Assembly (NCBI GenBank): GCA_903843965.1
Contig: CAIMRY010000019.1
Location: 124,001 to 188,000, forward strand
Source of the DNA: an uncultured delta proteobacterium
Lineage (GTDB): Bacteria > Desulfobacterota > Desulfovibrionia > Desulfovibrionales > Desulfovibrionaceae
Length of the DNA stretch: 64,000 nucleotides
Reading direction: 5' to 3'
The notes beneath the pieces are model-generated. The model was not told the DNA's origin, did not search any database, and saw only the letters and a program-made list of their open reading frames with translations. Shown one piece after another: positions 18,245 through 24,850 of this stretch; positions within the stretch are counted from its first letter, which is position 1; the number at the start of each line of letters is the position of its first letter. The translations under genes and the position numbers were made by a program.

Positions 18245-19360
18245 CTACTTCTTTTCCTTTGAGGGGGCCTGTGCGGCGGCCTTGGCCTTCTTGGCCAGGC
18301 GGTCCTGCAGGCCCTTGATGAGGATGGGCCAGGCCAGGGTGGCGTCGGCGTGGACCTCGGCGAACTGGCCGCCCTCGGCCGGGGGCACGAACTTGCCCCA
18401 GGAGATGCCCTCCTGGTAGGTGCAGCCGGACAGGCCGCCCCAGTGCACGGGCTCCGGGCAGATGCGGATGGCGTAGGTGAAGCGGCGCTCGGGCAGGTCG
18501 CGCTCCAGGCGAGTGCCCATGACGTCGAAGAACGGGCCGATCTGCTGGGCCCAGTTGCGCGGCACCCCGCCGCCGATGGTGAAGATGGCCATTTTCTTGG
18601 CGCCGAACATCTTCTTGGAATAGCTGAACAGGTCCAGGAACGGGTTGAACTGGAAGGGCAGGGCCTCCGGGCCCTTCTCGCCCAGCAGGTGGCCGAAGTC
18701 CTTGGCCAGGATGGAGCAGGCCACGTCGAGGGCGAGTTCGGAGTCCGTGAAGGCCGGGATGAACACCGGAACGCCCTTGTTGTAGGCGCTCTTCAGGATG
18801 CCGGGGCCGTTGTACTTCTCGCTCAAGTGCTTGCCGATGGCCGCGCAGATGAGTTCGCTGGACAGATGCGTGACCTTGTCCACGTCCATCAGCTGGTGCA
18901 TGACCTCGCGCACCACAAGCTCGGCCTGGGCGAAGTTGGCCTCGGGCTCCAGGGTGTCGTACACGCGGTTGTACCCGGCGTCGAACAGGGCCTTGTCGTT
19001 CATCTTCGCCGGTTCGTACTTGAAGTGCTTGAGCCCGATGGACTCGATGAAGCCGTGGGCCATGAGCGCGCCGGTTGAGACGACCACGTCGAGCCAGCCC
19101 TCGTCGATCATCTTGATCAGGAGCTTGCTTTGCTTGGCCACGGTCATGGCGCCGGAAAAGGTGCCCACCACCACGCAGTCAGGGTCTGCGACCATGGCCT
19201 CCAGCACGTCCAGGGCCTCGCCCAGGCAGCGGCCCCCGAAGGCCGTGCGGCCCATGGCGGTCAACAGCTCGTCGAAGTCGTTGATGGCGTCCGGGTCGAG
19301 GGTGGAGAGCGGGGTCAGGTGATCCTTGGCGCCGTCGTGCAGGGTGCGCTTGGTGGACAT
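18245..19360 (-). CDS. speY: Deoxyhypusine synthase-like protein (probable homospermidine synthase)
   Basis: This 371-residue protein belongs to the deoxyhypusine synthase fold family. The NAD-binding segment VVVGTFSGAMT and the active-site block SWGK, with Lys at about residue 323 equivalent to the enzyme-imine lysine of deoxyhypusine synthases, are both present. Bacteria lack the eIF5A substrate. A characterised bacterial homologue (SpeY of Anabaena) makes homospermidine from putrescine, so a polyamine aminobutyltransferase is the best guess. Its position between pyruvoyl arginine decarboxylase and agmatine deiminase supports a polyamine role, and agmatine could even be an acceptor. ATG 19360 has a modest AAGGAT site. 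A strong hairpin lies in the 168-bp gap upstream. Confidence 0.8.
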   Translation of the reverse strand: MSTKRTLHDGAKDHLTPLSTLDPDAINDFDELLTAMGRTAFGGRCLGEALDVLEAMVADPDCVVVGTFSGAMTVAKQSKLLIKMIDEGWLDVVVSTGALMAHGFIESIGLKHFKYEPAKMNDKALFDAGYNRVYDTLEPEANFAQAELVVREVMHQLMDVDKVTHLSSELICAAIGKHLSEKYNGPGILKSAYNKGVPVFIPAFTDSELALDVACSILAKDFGHLLGEKGPEALPFQFNPFLDLFSYSKKMFGAKKMAIFTIGGGVPRNWAQQIGPFFDVMGTRLERDLPERRFTYAIRICPEPVHWGGLSGCTYQEGISWGKFVPPAEGGQFAEVHADATLAWPILIKGLQDRLAKKAKAAAQAPSKEKK

Positions 19361-19459
19361 GGGCGTATCCTTGTGCTGTGGGGCCTTGCCGGGCCCTTGT
19401 CTGGGTCCTTGGTGCGGTTGTGCAGCCCCTTGCGCGGGCCTTGCGTCTAGGTCCTGCCC

Positions 19460-19500
19460 GGGGGGGGGGCCCCCGCCGCCGCGTGCGCAGGCGGGGGCCC
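19460..19500 (-). promoter_or_regulatory. G10 run and 11-bp perfect hairpin between pdaD and speY-like gene
   Basis: Ten G residues (19460-19469) run into a perfect 11-bp stem (19467-19477 with 19490-19500) around a 12-nt loop. It lies between two genes of one operon. There is no T-run on the transcribed strand, so it is not a classical terminator. It may act as an attenuator, mRNA stabiliser or processing element. Confidence 0.5.
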
Positions 19501-19528
19501 TGGGCCGGGGTCCGGGAAACGGGCCGTC

Positions 19529-20083
19529 TTAGAAAATGAAGACGACTGCGGACACGGTGGTGGTCCACATGTTGGTCGTGCCCATGGCGGACACGGCGGC
19601 GGAGAAGGAGTCGATGATCTTGCCGCTCATGAGGTAGACCTCGCGGCGCTCGTCATAGCCGATCTCGGGGTCGAAATCGACGCCGAGGGTGGTGGCCAGC
19701 ATGGTCGAGGCCAGGTCCTCGGCAAAGTCGCCCAGTTCCTTCTCCTCCTCGCCGAAGCTGTGGTGCTCGGAGATGTAGCCGTAGTGCTGCTTGTCGGCCG
19801 GGATGGCCATGCCCACGGCGCTGCCCACCAGGCGGCCCTTCTCGTTGGTCTGATTTCTCGCCATGACGCAGAAGGTGATCTGGCCGGGGTGCAGGCTCTT
19901 CACGCCCTCTTCAAGGCTCAAGAGCTCACAGTTGGGCGGGTAGATGCTGGAGACGTACACAAGATTCTGTTTTTCGATGCCGGCGGCTCGGAGCGCCAGC
20001 TCGAAGGACTGCAGCTTGTTTTTGTGGACGCCCACGCCTTTGGTGAAGAAGGCATGGGTGGGGACCATGGGATGATTGGCCAT
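19529..20083 (-). CDS. pdaD: Pyruvoyl-dependent arginine decarboxylase
   Basis: This 184-residue protein decarboxylates arginine to agmatine. Members of this family are made as a proenzyme that cleaves itself between two serines to create the pyruvoyl cofactor. The corresponding motif is visible as YVSSIYPP, with Ser45-Ser46 the expected cleavage point. ATG 20083 is preceded by a near-perfect AGGAGG at good spacing, which rules out the longer frame that begins at 20137. The gene heads a polyamine operon with the speY-like gene and aguA, so agmatine has two possible fates here. A small hairpin lies in its leader at 20111-20126. The length is normal for the family. Confidence 0.92.
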   Translation of the reverse strand: MANHPMVPTHAFFTKGVGVHKNKLQSFELALRAAGIEKQNLVYVSSIYPPNCELLSLEEGVKSLHPGQITFCVMARNQTNEKGRLVGSAVGMAIPADKQHYGYISEHHSFGEEEKELGDFAEDLASTMLATTLGVDFDPEIGYDERREVYLMSGKIIDSFSAAVSAMGTTNMWTTTVSAVVFIF

Positions 20084-20110
20084 ATGATGACCCTCCTGGG
20101 CTGGTGATAG

Positions 20111-20126
20111 CGTCGGTGCCCCGACG
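20111..20126 (-). promoter_or_regulatory. Small leader hairpin upstream of pdaD
   Basis: A perfect 6-bp stem with a 4-nt loop (cgtcgg / ccgacg) lies 27 bp upstream of the pdaD start codon, just before the ribosome binding site. It could influence translation or simply be chance in GC-rich DNA. Confidence 0.35.
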
Positions 20127-20182
20127 AGAGACGGCATATAATTTTTTGGAAGGGCTGGCTACTAATAAAATGGAGCGTTCCT

Positions 20183-20234
20183 GGCAAGGGCTTTTTTCAG
20201 GCCGCACCCAGTGCGCCTTTCCCAGGCCCTTGCC
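20183..20234. repeat. Inverted repeat between rlmN and pdaD
   Basis: A perfect 9-bp inverted repeat (20183-20191 with 20226-20234) spans a 34-bp loop. One arm is followed by six T residues on the plus strand. On the rlmN transcript strand the stem is not followed by a T-run at once, so a role in terminating rlmN is possible but weak. Confidence 0.35.
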
Positions 20235-20268
20235 CCGGCTCTTCCCTCTGCCCTGCCGACACCACTTC

Positions 20269-21402
20269 CTACGCCACTTCCTCCGGCCCGGCCAAAAGCT
20301 TCAGCTGGCCGCAGGCCGCGGCGATGTCCTGGCCCATGCTGCGGCGGATGAAGGTGGTGATGCGCCTGCTGCGCAGGTATTCCTCAAAGGCCAGCACGCC
20401 TGCCGGGTCCGGCGCGCGAAAGGGCGGGTTCGGGGTCGCCTCGGGCGGAGGCGGATTGTAGCCGATGAGGTTGACCTTGCAGCGGCGCTGGCCCAAAAGC
20501 TTCACCAGCTGCTTGGCGTGCTGGATGCTGTCGTTGACCCCGCCGAGCATGATGTATTCGTAGGTCACGCGCTCGCGCGACTTCAGCGGGTAGGCGTCCA
20601 GCGCGGCCAAAAGCTCGTCCAGGGGCACCCGCGCGGCCTTGGGCATAAGCTTCGCGCGCAGCTCCTGGGTGGGCGCGTGCAGGCTGATGGCGGGCACGGC
20701 CAGGCCGAAGTCGCCCAATACCTTGAGCGCCGCCGGAATGCCCACGCTGGAGACCGTGGCCCGGCGCGAGGCGATGGAGATGCCCTCGGCGCTGCCGAGC
20801 GTCTCCAGGCTGCGCAGCAGCTCGGGCAGGTTCATGAGCGGTTCGCCCATGCCCATGAACACGAGGTTGCGCACGATTGGCAGCCCGGCCCCGGCCAGGT
20901 GCGCCCGGCCGACCATGACCTGGCCCAAAATCTCGCCCATGGTCATGTTGCGCGTGAATCCCAGCTCGCCCGTGGAGCAGAACGAACAGGCCATGGCGCA
21001 GCCCACCTGGGTGCTCAGGCACTGGGTATAATGCTGGCCCATGGGGATGAGCACGGTCTCGATGCGCTCGCCGTCGGCCAGGCGCAGCAAAAGCTTGATG
21101 GTGCCGTCGCGGCTGGTGCGCGCCACGTCCACAGCGGGCCAGTTGATGGCCGCGCGCCGCGCCAGCAGGCCCTTCAAGTCCTTGGACAGGTTGGTCATGG
21201 CCGCAAAGTCGCGCACGCCCCGGCGCCACAGCCAGTGCCACAACTGGTCCGTGCGGAAGCGCGGCTGGCGCAGCTCCTGCGTCACAAAGGCTTCCAGCTC
21301 GGAGCGCGTCAGGTTCAAGAGGTCCACTTTGGCCTCGGGCTTGGCTTCGGGCATGGACCCGGAGCCTGGGGCCTGGATATTGGTGGCGGCGGCGTCTGTC
21401 AT
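20269..21402 (-). CDS. rlmN: Dual-specificity 23S rRNA/tRNA adenine C2-methyltransferase RlmN
   Basis: This 377-residue radical SAM enzyme methylates C2 of A2503 in 23S rRNA and A37 in some tRNAs. The cluster motif CAMACSFC gives Cys135, Cys139 and Cys142, followed by TGELGFTRN. The mechanistic C-terminal cysteine, which forms the methyl-enzyme intermediate, is seen in AAACGQLK at about residue 364. FMGMGEPLMN is the usual SAM-binding GGE-equivalent block. A short alanine- and proline-containing leader precedes the conserved core, so the true start may lie slightly downstream, for example at the ATG around residue 17. It is a single housekeeping gene next to the AT-rich cassette. Confidence 0.95.
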   Translation of the reverse strand: MTDAAATNIQAPGSGSMPEAKPEAKVDLLNLTRSELEAFVTQELRQPRFRTDQLWHWLWRRGVRDFAAMTNLSKDLKGLLARRAAINWPAVDVARTSRDGTIKLLLRLADGERIETVLIPMGQHYTQCLSTQVGCAMACSFCSTGELGFTRNMTMGEILGQVMVGRAHLAGAGLPIVRNLVFMGMGEPLMNLPELLRSLETLGSAEGISIASRRATVSSVGIPAALKVLGDFGLAVPAISLHAPTQELRAKLMPKAARVPLDELLAALDAYPLKSRERVTYEYIMLGGVNDSIQHAKQLVKLLGQRRCKVNLIGYNPPPPEATPNPPFRAPDPAGVLAFEEYLRSRRITTFIRRSMGQDIAAACGQLKLLAGPEEVA

Positions 21403-21547
21403 CGTTCAAGCATGTAGCAAGAGGGGAGGGCGTTAGACAAGTGGTTGCATCGGGTTGAGGGGACCACTCCACACGCTACGTCGAGGAACCTGAGAAAACC
21501 ACTCACTACGTCAAATATCAGCAAAACAGTTACAGTTATGTTGGCCA

Positions 21548-22477
21548 CTATTTCGCAGATCGGAAATCGACAGAGTACTGCGCGCTGTAGTCATCCCTCT
21601 CCCAACCCCAGTTCCTCATTGACTTCAAGTATGTTAACCAATTTCTCCGAGTCATCATCTTCGTCAAGTCGTAGTCCTTGATATGCTCCACCTGCCGGTA
21701 CACATGATTAGAACTCGTATGCAACATTCCATCTGGGAACAGGAACACATCAGGGGCTTGTAGCCTACTTTCCTTCGAACTATGTCTAATACATTTCATT
21801 TTATTCGTAAACAACTCATACAATTCAATCATCAACGAGTCATATTGTGCCGCCTTTAAATCAAAGCTGTTTTCAGGGGTGTAGCTCTGTCTTCCATTTC
21901 GATAATACTCCTCCACGCGCCAGATAATATTCGGATTGATGGATATAAGTTTCCAACCAAGATCCTCAATACTAGAATAGTTCTTCTTCGTGACCACCGT
22001 TGAAACTTCAAGGCGTATATTCGTCTTCTTGATCTCGTTTAATATCATTATCTGGGTAGATAGCAACTCCATCGCTATTTCCGGTTGAGAAATGCCAAAC
22101 TCGATCATAATTTCTTTAACCGTAAGGCCTCTAACTGACAGGAGGATGGTGTCTAAGTAGTTATCCAGCTCCTGTAATTTCTCTACCGTTAAATTTGCAC
22201 CAGTTGTATTCAAGCACACATGGACATGATTTGAATGTAGATATTTAACAAACTGCAACAATTCATCATTTTTGTCCCAAAAAAACATTGGGTCTCCACC
22301 AGTCAAGGTAACACGCGCGCTACCATTGTAGCAACAAATCGTCTCCACATTTGCCTTCCATTGCTCAATGTCAGTGAGCATGAAGTCCTTCCCTGACAAG
22401 CCAGAATGACAAACTGGGCAATTACGGTAGCACTTCCACGAAAGAGCATAAGCGATGCTAATCGGACTGTTTTTCAT
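21548..22477 (-). CDS. Radical SAM protein of unknown function
   Basis: This 309-residue protein has the radical SAM cluster motif KCYRNCPVC (Cys16, Cys20, Cys23) almost at the N terminus and the SAM-binding LTGGDP motif at about residues 58-63. I do not recognise the subfamily, and there is no obvious second iron-sulfur cluster domain. ATG 22477 has a GAGGATAGAG ribosome binding site and overlaps the end of the upstream gene by 20 bp, so the two proteins are translated together. The region is strikingly AT-rich compared with the housekeeping genes on both sides, which points to horizontal transfer. The C-terminal 80 residues are rich in aromatic and charged residues with no known motif. Substrate and role are unknown. 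Confidence 0.8.
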   Translation of the reverse strand: MKNSPISIAYALSWKCYRNCPVCHSGLSGKDFMLTDIEQWKANVETICCYNGSARVTLTGGDPMFFWDKNDELLQFVKYLHSNHVHVCLNTTGANLTVEKLQELDNYLDTILLSVRGLTVKEIMIEFGISQPEIAMELLSTQIMILNEIKKTNIRLEVSTVVTKKNYSSIEDLGWKLISINPNIIWRVEEYYRNGRQSYTPENSFDLKAAQYDSLMIELYELFTNKMKCIRHSSKESRLQAPDVFLFPDGMLHTSSNHVYRQVEHIKDYDLTKMMTRRNWLTYLKSMRNWGWERDDYSAQYSVDFRSAK

Positions 22478-23189
22478 CTCTATCCTCGATGCCTTTAGAC
22501 TTTTCCCAGAGCTCGTCAAAGTAATTTGAATAGTACTGCCCACCCCTTGAATTATGATCAAATTCATACGTAATAGTCTGTGAACCTGCTCTATCTATTA
22601 AATACGGCCCCACCTTTATGACGTCATCAACCCGGAAATACAGATCCTGCGGGACCCCAAAATATTCTTTAATTTTTACTTTATCCCTGATAAGCAGCGG
22701 TAGCGTTCTGTGCCATGAAATAAGGTCCTCGGTCTTAGTGTGGACTGCACCACCAATTGGTTTGTCTAAGTGGGGTATTAATAACCGAATCTCTAAACCA
22801 TCTTTAATCTTTTTGAGGAGCTTTGACTGAAGATTCTGTCTTAATGAAGTTATCCCGCCTTGCACAATCCCATCGATTTCTTGCGCCCCGTTCTCAATCA
22901 ACGAGTTCATCCTCTCGTTTAGTTGCGCTCTGTACTCATATATTGCCTTGAGTCCCCATTTAGATGATAGTTCTTCGCTACTGAAAATTGAGTGATAGTA
23001 GCGCAAGTTGATAAAGCTGACGATCGCTGCAGAACAGAGTGACGTCCCCACACCTAGAAGGATCTGTTCCATTGATGAAATTAGCAACCCAACCAGCGAC
23101 AAGACCAACCCCAGAAGAAACAAGGCGACACTTATTATTTCGACGTTGCGCATTTTTTGAATTACGACTGAACGCATCTGCCCCCCCAT
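22458..23189 (-). CDS. Membrane protein with unknown C-terminal domain
   Basis: This 243-residue protein has two predicted membrane helices near the N terminus (about residues 17-38 and 42-65). A helical linker with predicted coiled-coil character and a soluble domain of about 150 residues follow. That domain ends with YLIDRAGSQTITYEF and YYSNYFDELWEKSK. By memory, this tail resembles tails seen on phospholipase-D-like or sensor domains of other two-helix proteins, but no catalytic HKD motif is present. Possible starts are ATG 23189, ATG 23177 and ATG 23153. A run of seven C on the plus strand lies directly inside the first codons. It is the first gene of the AT-rich cassette and overlaps the radical SAM gene. 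Confidence 0.65.
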   Translation of the reverse strand: MGGQMRSVVIQKMRNVEIISVALFLLGLVLSLVGLLISSMEQILLGVGTSLCSAAIVSFINLRYYHSIFSSEELSSKWGLKAIYEYRAQLNERMNSLIENGAQEIDGIVQGGITSLRQNLQSKLLKKIKDGLEIRLLIPHLDKPIGGAVHTKTEDLISWHRTLPLLIRDKVKIKEYFGVPQDLYFRVDDVIKVGPYLIDRAGSQTITYEFDHNSRGGQYYSNYFDELWEKSKGIEDRDEKQSD

Positions 23190-23275
23190 TATATGTGGAA
23201 ACGCATAAAGCCATCGATTCCGGTGCGCACTGAGGTCGCATGCCCGAAGAATGAGATAACACCGTAAAATTTATG

Positions 23276-23303
23276 TTGCTTGTATTTAATCTTAACATAC
23301 TAT
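23276..23303 (+). promoter_or_regulatory. Possible sigma-70-type promoter for yggS
   Basis: TTGCTT and TACTAT are separated by 16 bp, 85 bp upstream of the yggS start, at the AT-rich edge of the cassette. Each box matches consensus at four of six positions. AT-rich DNA gives such matches easily, so this is weak evidence. Confidence 0.25.
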
Positions 23304-23387
23304 GCCCCTGAATGAAACCCCCTAATCCGATGGCCTGCCCCTGGGCGGCCCTTCCCTGCCGCAGCGTTTTGGCGTAGACCTGCGGCC

Positions 23388-24134
23388 ATGGCAGCCACCA
23401 ACACCCTTCCCAAGCCCACCGCCACCCGCGCCCGCGAACTGGCCGCCCGCTTGGACGCCGTCAAGGGCCGCATGGCCCGCGCCTGCCAGCGCGCCGGGCG
23501 CGACCCGGACAGCGTGCGCCTGGTGGCGGTGAGCAAGTTCCACCCGGCCAGCGACATCCTGGCCCTGGTCGAGGCCGGGCAGCGCGACTTTGCCGAGTCC
23601 TACGTGCAGGAGGCCCTGCCCAAGCAGGACCAGCTGGTGGGCCAGGACATCCTCTGGCATTTCGTGGGAGGTCTGCAGACCAAGAAGGCCAAGGCCATGG
23701 CCGGGCGCTTCGTGCTGGTGCACAGCCTGGACACGGAGAAGCTGGCCGTGGAGCTGGCCCGCCGCTCGGCGGATGCGGGCATGCTCCAGAGCGTGCTCAT
23801 CGAGGTCAACCTGGGCGAGGAGCAGAAGGCCGGGGTGGACGAGGCCGATCTGGCCGACCTGGCCGGGCAGGTGCTGGCCCTGCGCGACGACGGCGTGGGC
23901 CTGGACCTGCAGGGGCTGATGTGCCTGCCGCCGGTGTTCGACGCGCCCGAAGAGGCCCGGCCGTATTTCGCCCACCTGCGCGAACTGCGCGACGAACTTT
24001 CCGCCAGCCTGGACGCTCCCCTGCCGCACCTGTCCATGGGCATGACCGGCGACTTCGAGGCCGCCATCGAGGAAGGCGCGACCATCATCCGGGTGGGCAC
24101 CTCGATCTTCGGCCCGCGCCCGCGCAAGGCCTAG
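23388..24134 (+). CDS. yggS: YggS/PLPBP family pyridoxal phosphate homeostasis protein
   Basis: This 248-residue protein is a fold-type III alanine-racemase-like PLP carrier with no known catalytic activity of its own. It helps control cellular pyridoxal phosphate and amino-acid balance. The PLP lysine is seen in LVAVSKFHP at about residue 50. Later blocks [28 protein letters not shown] and [13 protein letters not shown] match the family throughout, and the phosphate-binding end [11 protein letters not shown] is intact (VGTSIFG). Its usual homologues have IGxLQxxK at the GGLQTKK position, so this substitution is a small oddity. It is the first of three plus-strand genes with the DUF4390 and NtrY-like genes. 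Confidence 0.95.
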   Translation: MAATNTLPKPTATRARELAARLDAVKGRMARACQRAGRDPDSVRLVAVSKFHPASDILALVEAGQRDFAESYVQEALPKQDQLVGQDILWHFVGGLQTKKAKAMAGRFVLVHSLDTEKLAVELARRSADAGMLQSVLIEVNLGEEQKAGVDEADLADLAGQVLALRDDGVGLDLQGLMCLPPVFDAPEEARPYFAHLRELRDELSASLDAPLPHLSMGMTGDFEAAIEEGATIIRVGTSIFGPRPRKA

Positions 24135-24253
24135 GCCCGGCATTACACCGCCCGCCCTTGCGCAACGCCGGGGCGAGTGCTATCGGCTCTAGTGCGCGGG
24201 CGTTTCCTCATTTTCGCCCAAGCGCCAACAACAGACCCTGGACAACGCCGCCC

Positions 24254-24826
24254 ATGCACCGCACCCGTCGCCCGCCCCTGGCCGCAGCAGCAGCCTTCGC
24301 CCTGACCCTGATCCTGTGGGCTTCGGCGGCCCTGGCGCAGTCCCTGGTGCTCTCGAACCTCGTGGTGGACAACAAGGCCGGCAGCCTCACGGCCCGCTTC
24401 GGCGTGTCCGTGGACGGCGCAGCGGAGCTGACCGACGGCCTCCAGAGCGGGGCCACCCTGGCCCTGACCTGCAAGGCCAGGCTGAGCAGGAAGAGCGGCC
24501 TGTTCGGCAGCCCGGAGATCGCCGCAGCGGAGATCACCAGCCTGCTCAAGTACGACGCCCTGACCAAGGAGTACTCGCTGGTGCTGCCAGGGCGCGAGGG
24601 CCCGCTGAAAAACGCCGGGCTGTACGACCTGCTGCGCGCGGGCTGGGGCGAGTTGACCCTGGACTTGGGCCCCTGGCGCATGCTAGAGCGCGACCGCGAA
24701 TACACCCTGACCCTGGACCTGCGCCTGCACCAGACGGACATCCCCAACTGGTTCCGGCGCACCCTGTTCTTCTGGGCCTGGGACGTGGCGCCCTCGGCCA
24801 CGTACCAGCTGCACTTCAAGTACTAA
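24254..24826 (+). CDS. DUF4390 family exported protein
   Basis: This 190-residue protein begins with a typical signal peptide (basic RTRR, hydrophobic core, ALA cut site near residue 28). The mature part is a predicted beta-rich domain ending with LPNWFR-type and AWDVAPSATYQL-like segments (IPNWFRRTLFFW). DUF4390 genes are commonly found directly upstream of NtrY-like kinases, and that is the arrangement here, with a 24-bp gap. A role in sensing or presenting a periplasmic signal to the kinase is a reasonable inference. There is no characterised member that I can name. The frame opens much earlier, but ATG 24254 is the only start that gives a signal peptide. Confidence 0.82.
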   Translation: MHRTRRPPLAAAAAFALTLILWASAALAQSLVLSNLVVDNKAGSLTARFGVSVDGAAELTDGLQSGATLALTCKARLSRKSGLFGSPEIAAAEITSLLKYDALTKEYSLVLPGREGPLKNAGLYDLLRAGWGELTLDLGPWRMLERDREYTLTLDLRLHQTDIPNWFRRTLFFWAWDVAPSATYQLHFKY

Positions 24827-24850
24827 CGCCGGACCGGGCCGAGGAACAGC

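Noticed and set aside
21548-22477. Prokaryotic viperin identity for the AT-rich radical SAM gene
   Set aside because: The cysteine motif and its surroundings do not match the viperin signature.
23177-23189. Phase-variable G7 tract at the start of the membrane-protein gene
   Set aside because: Seven G residues is short, and in-frame ATGs just downstream would bypass any slip.
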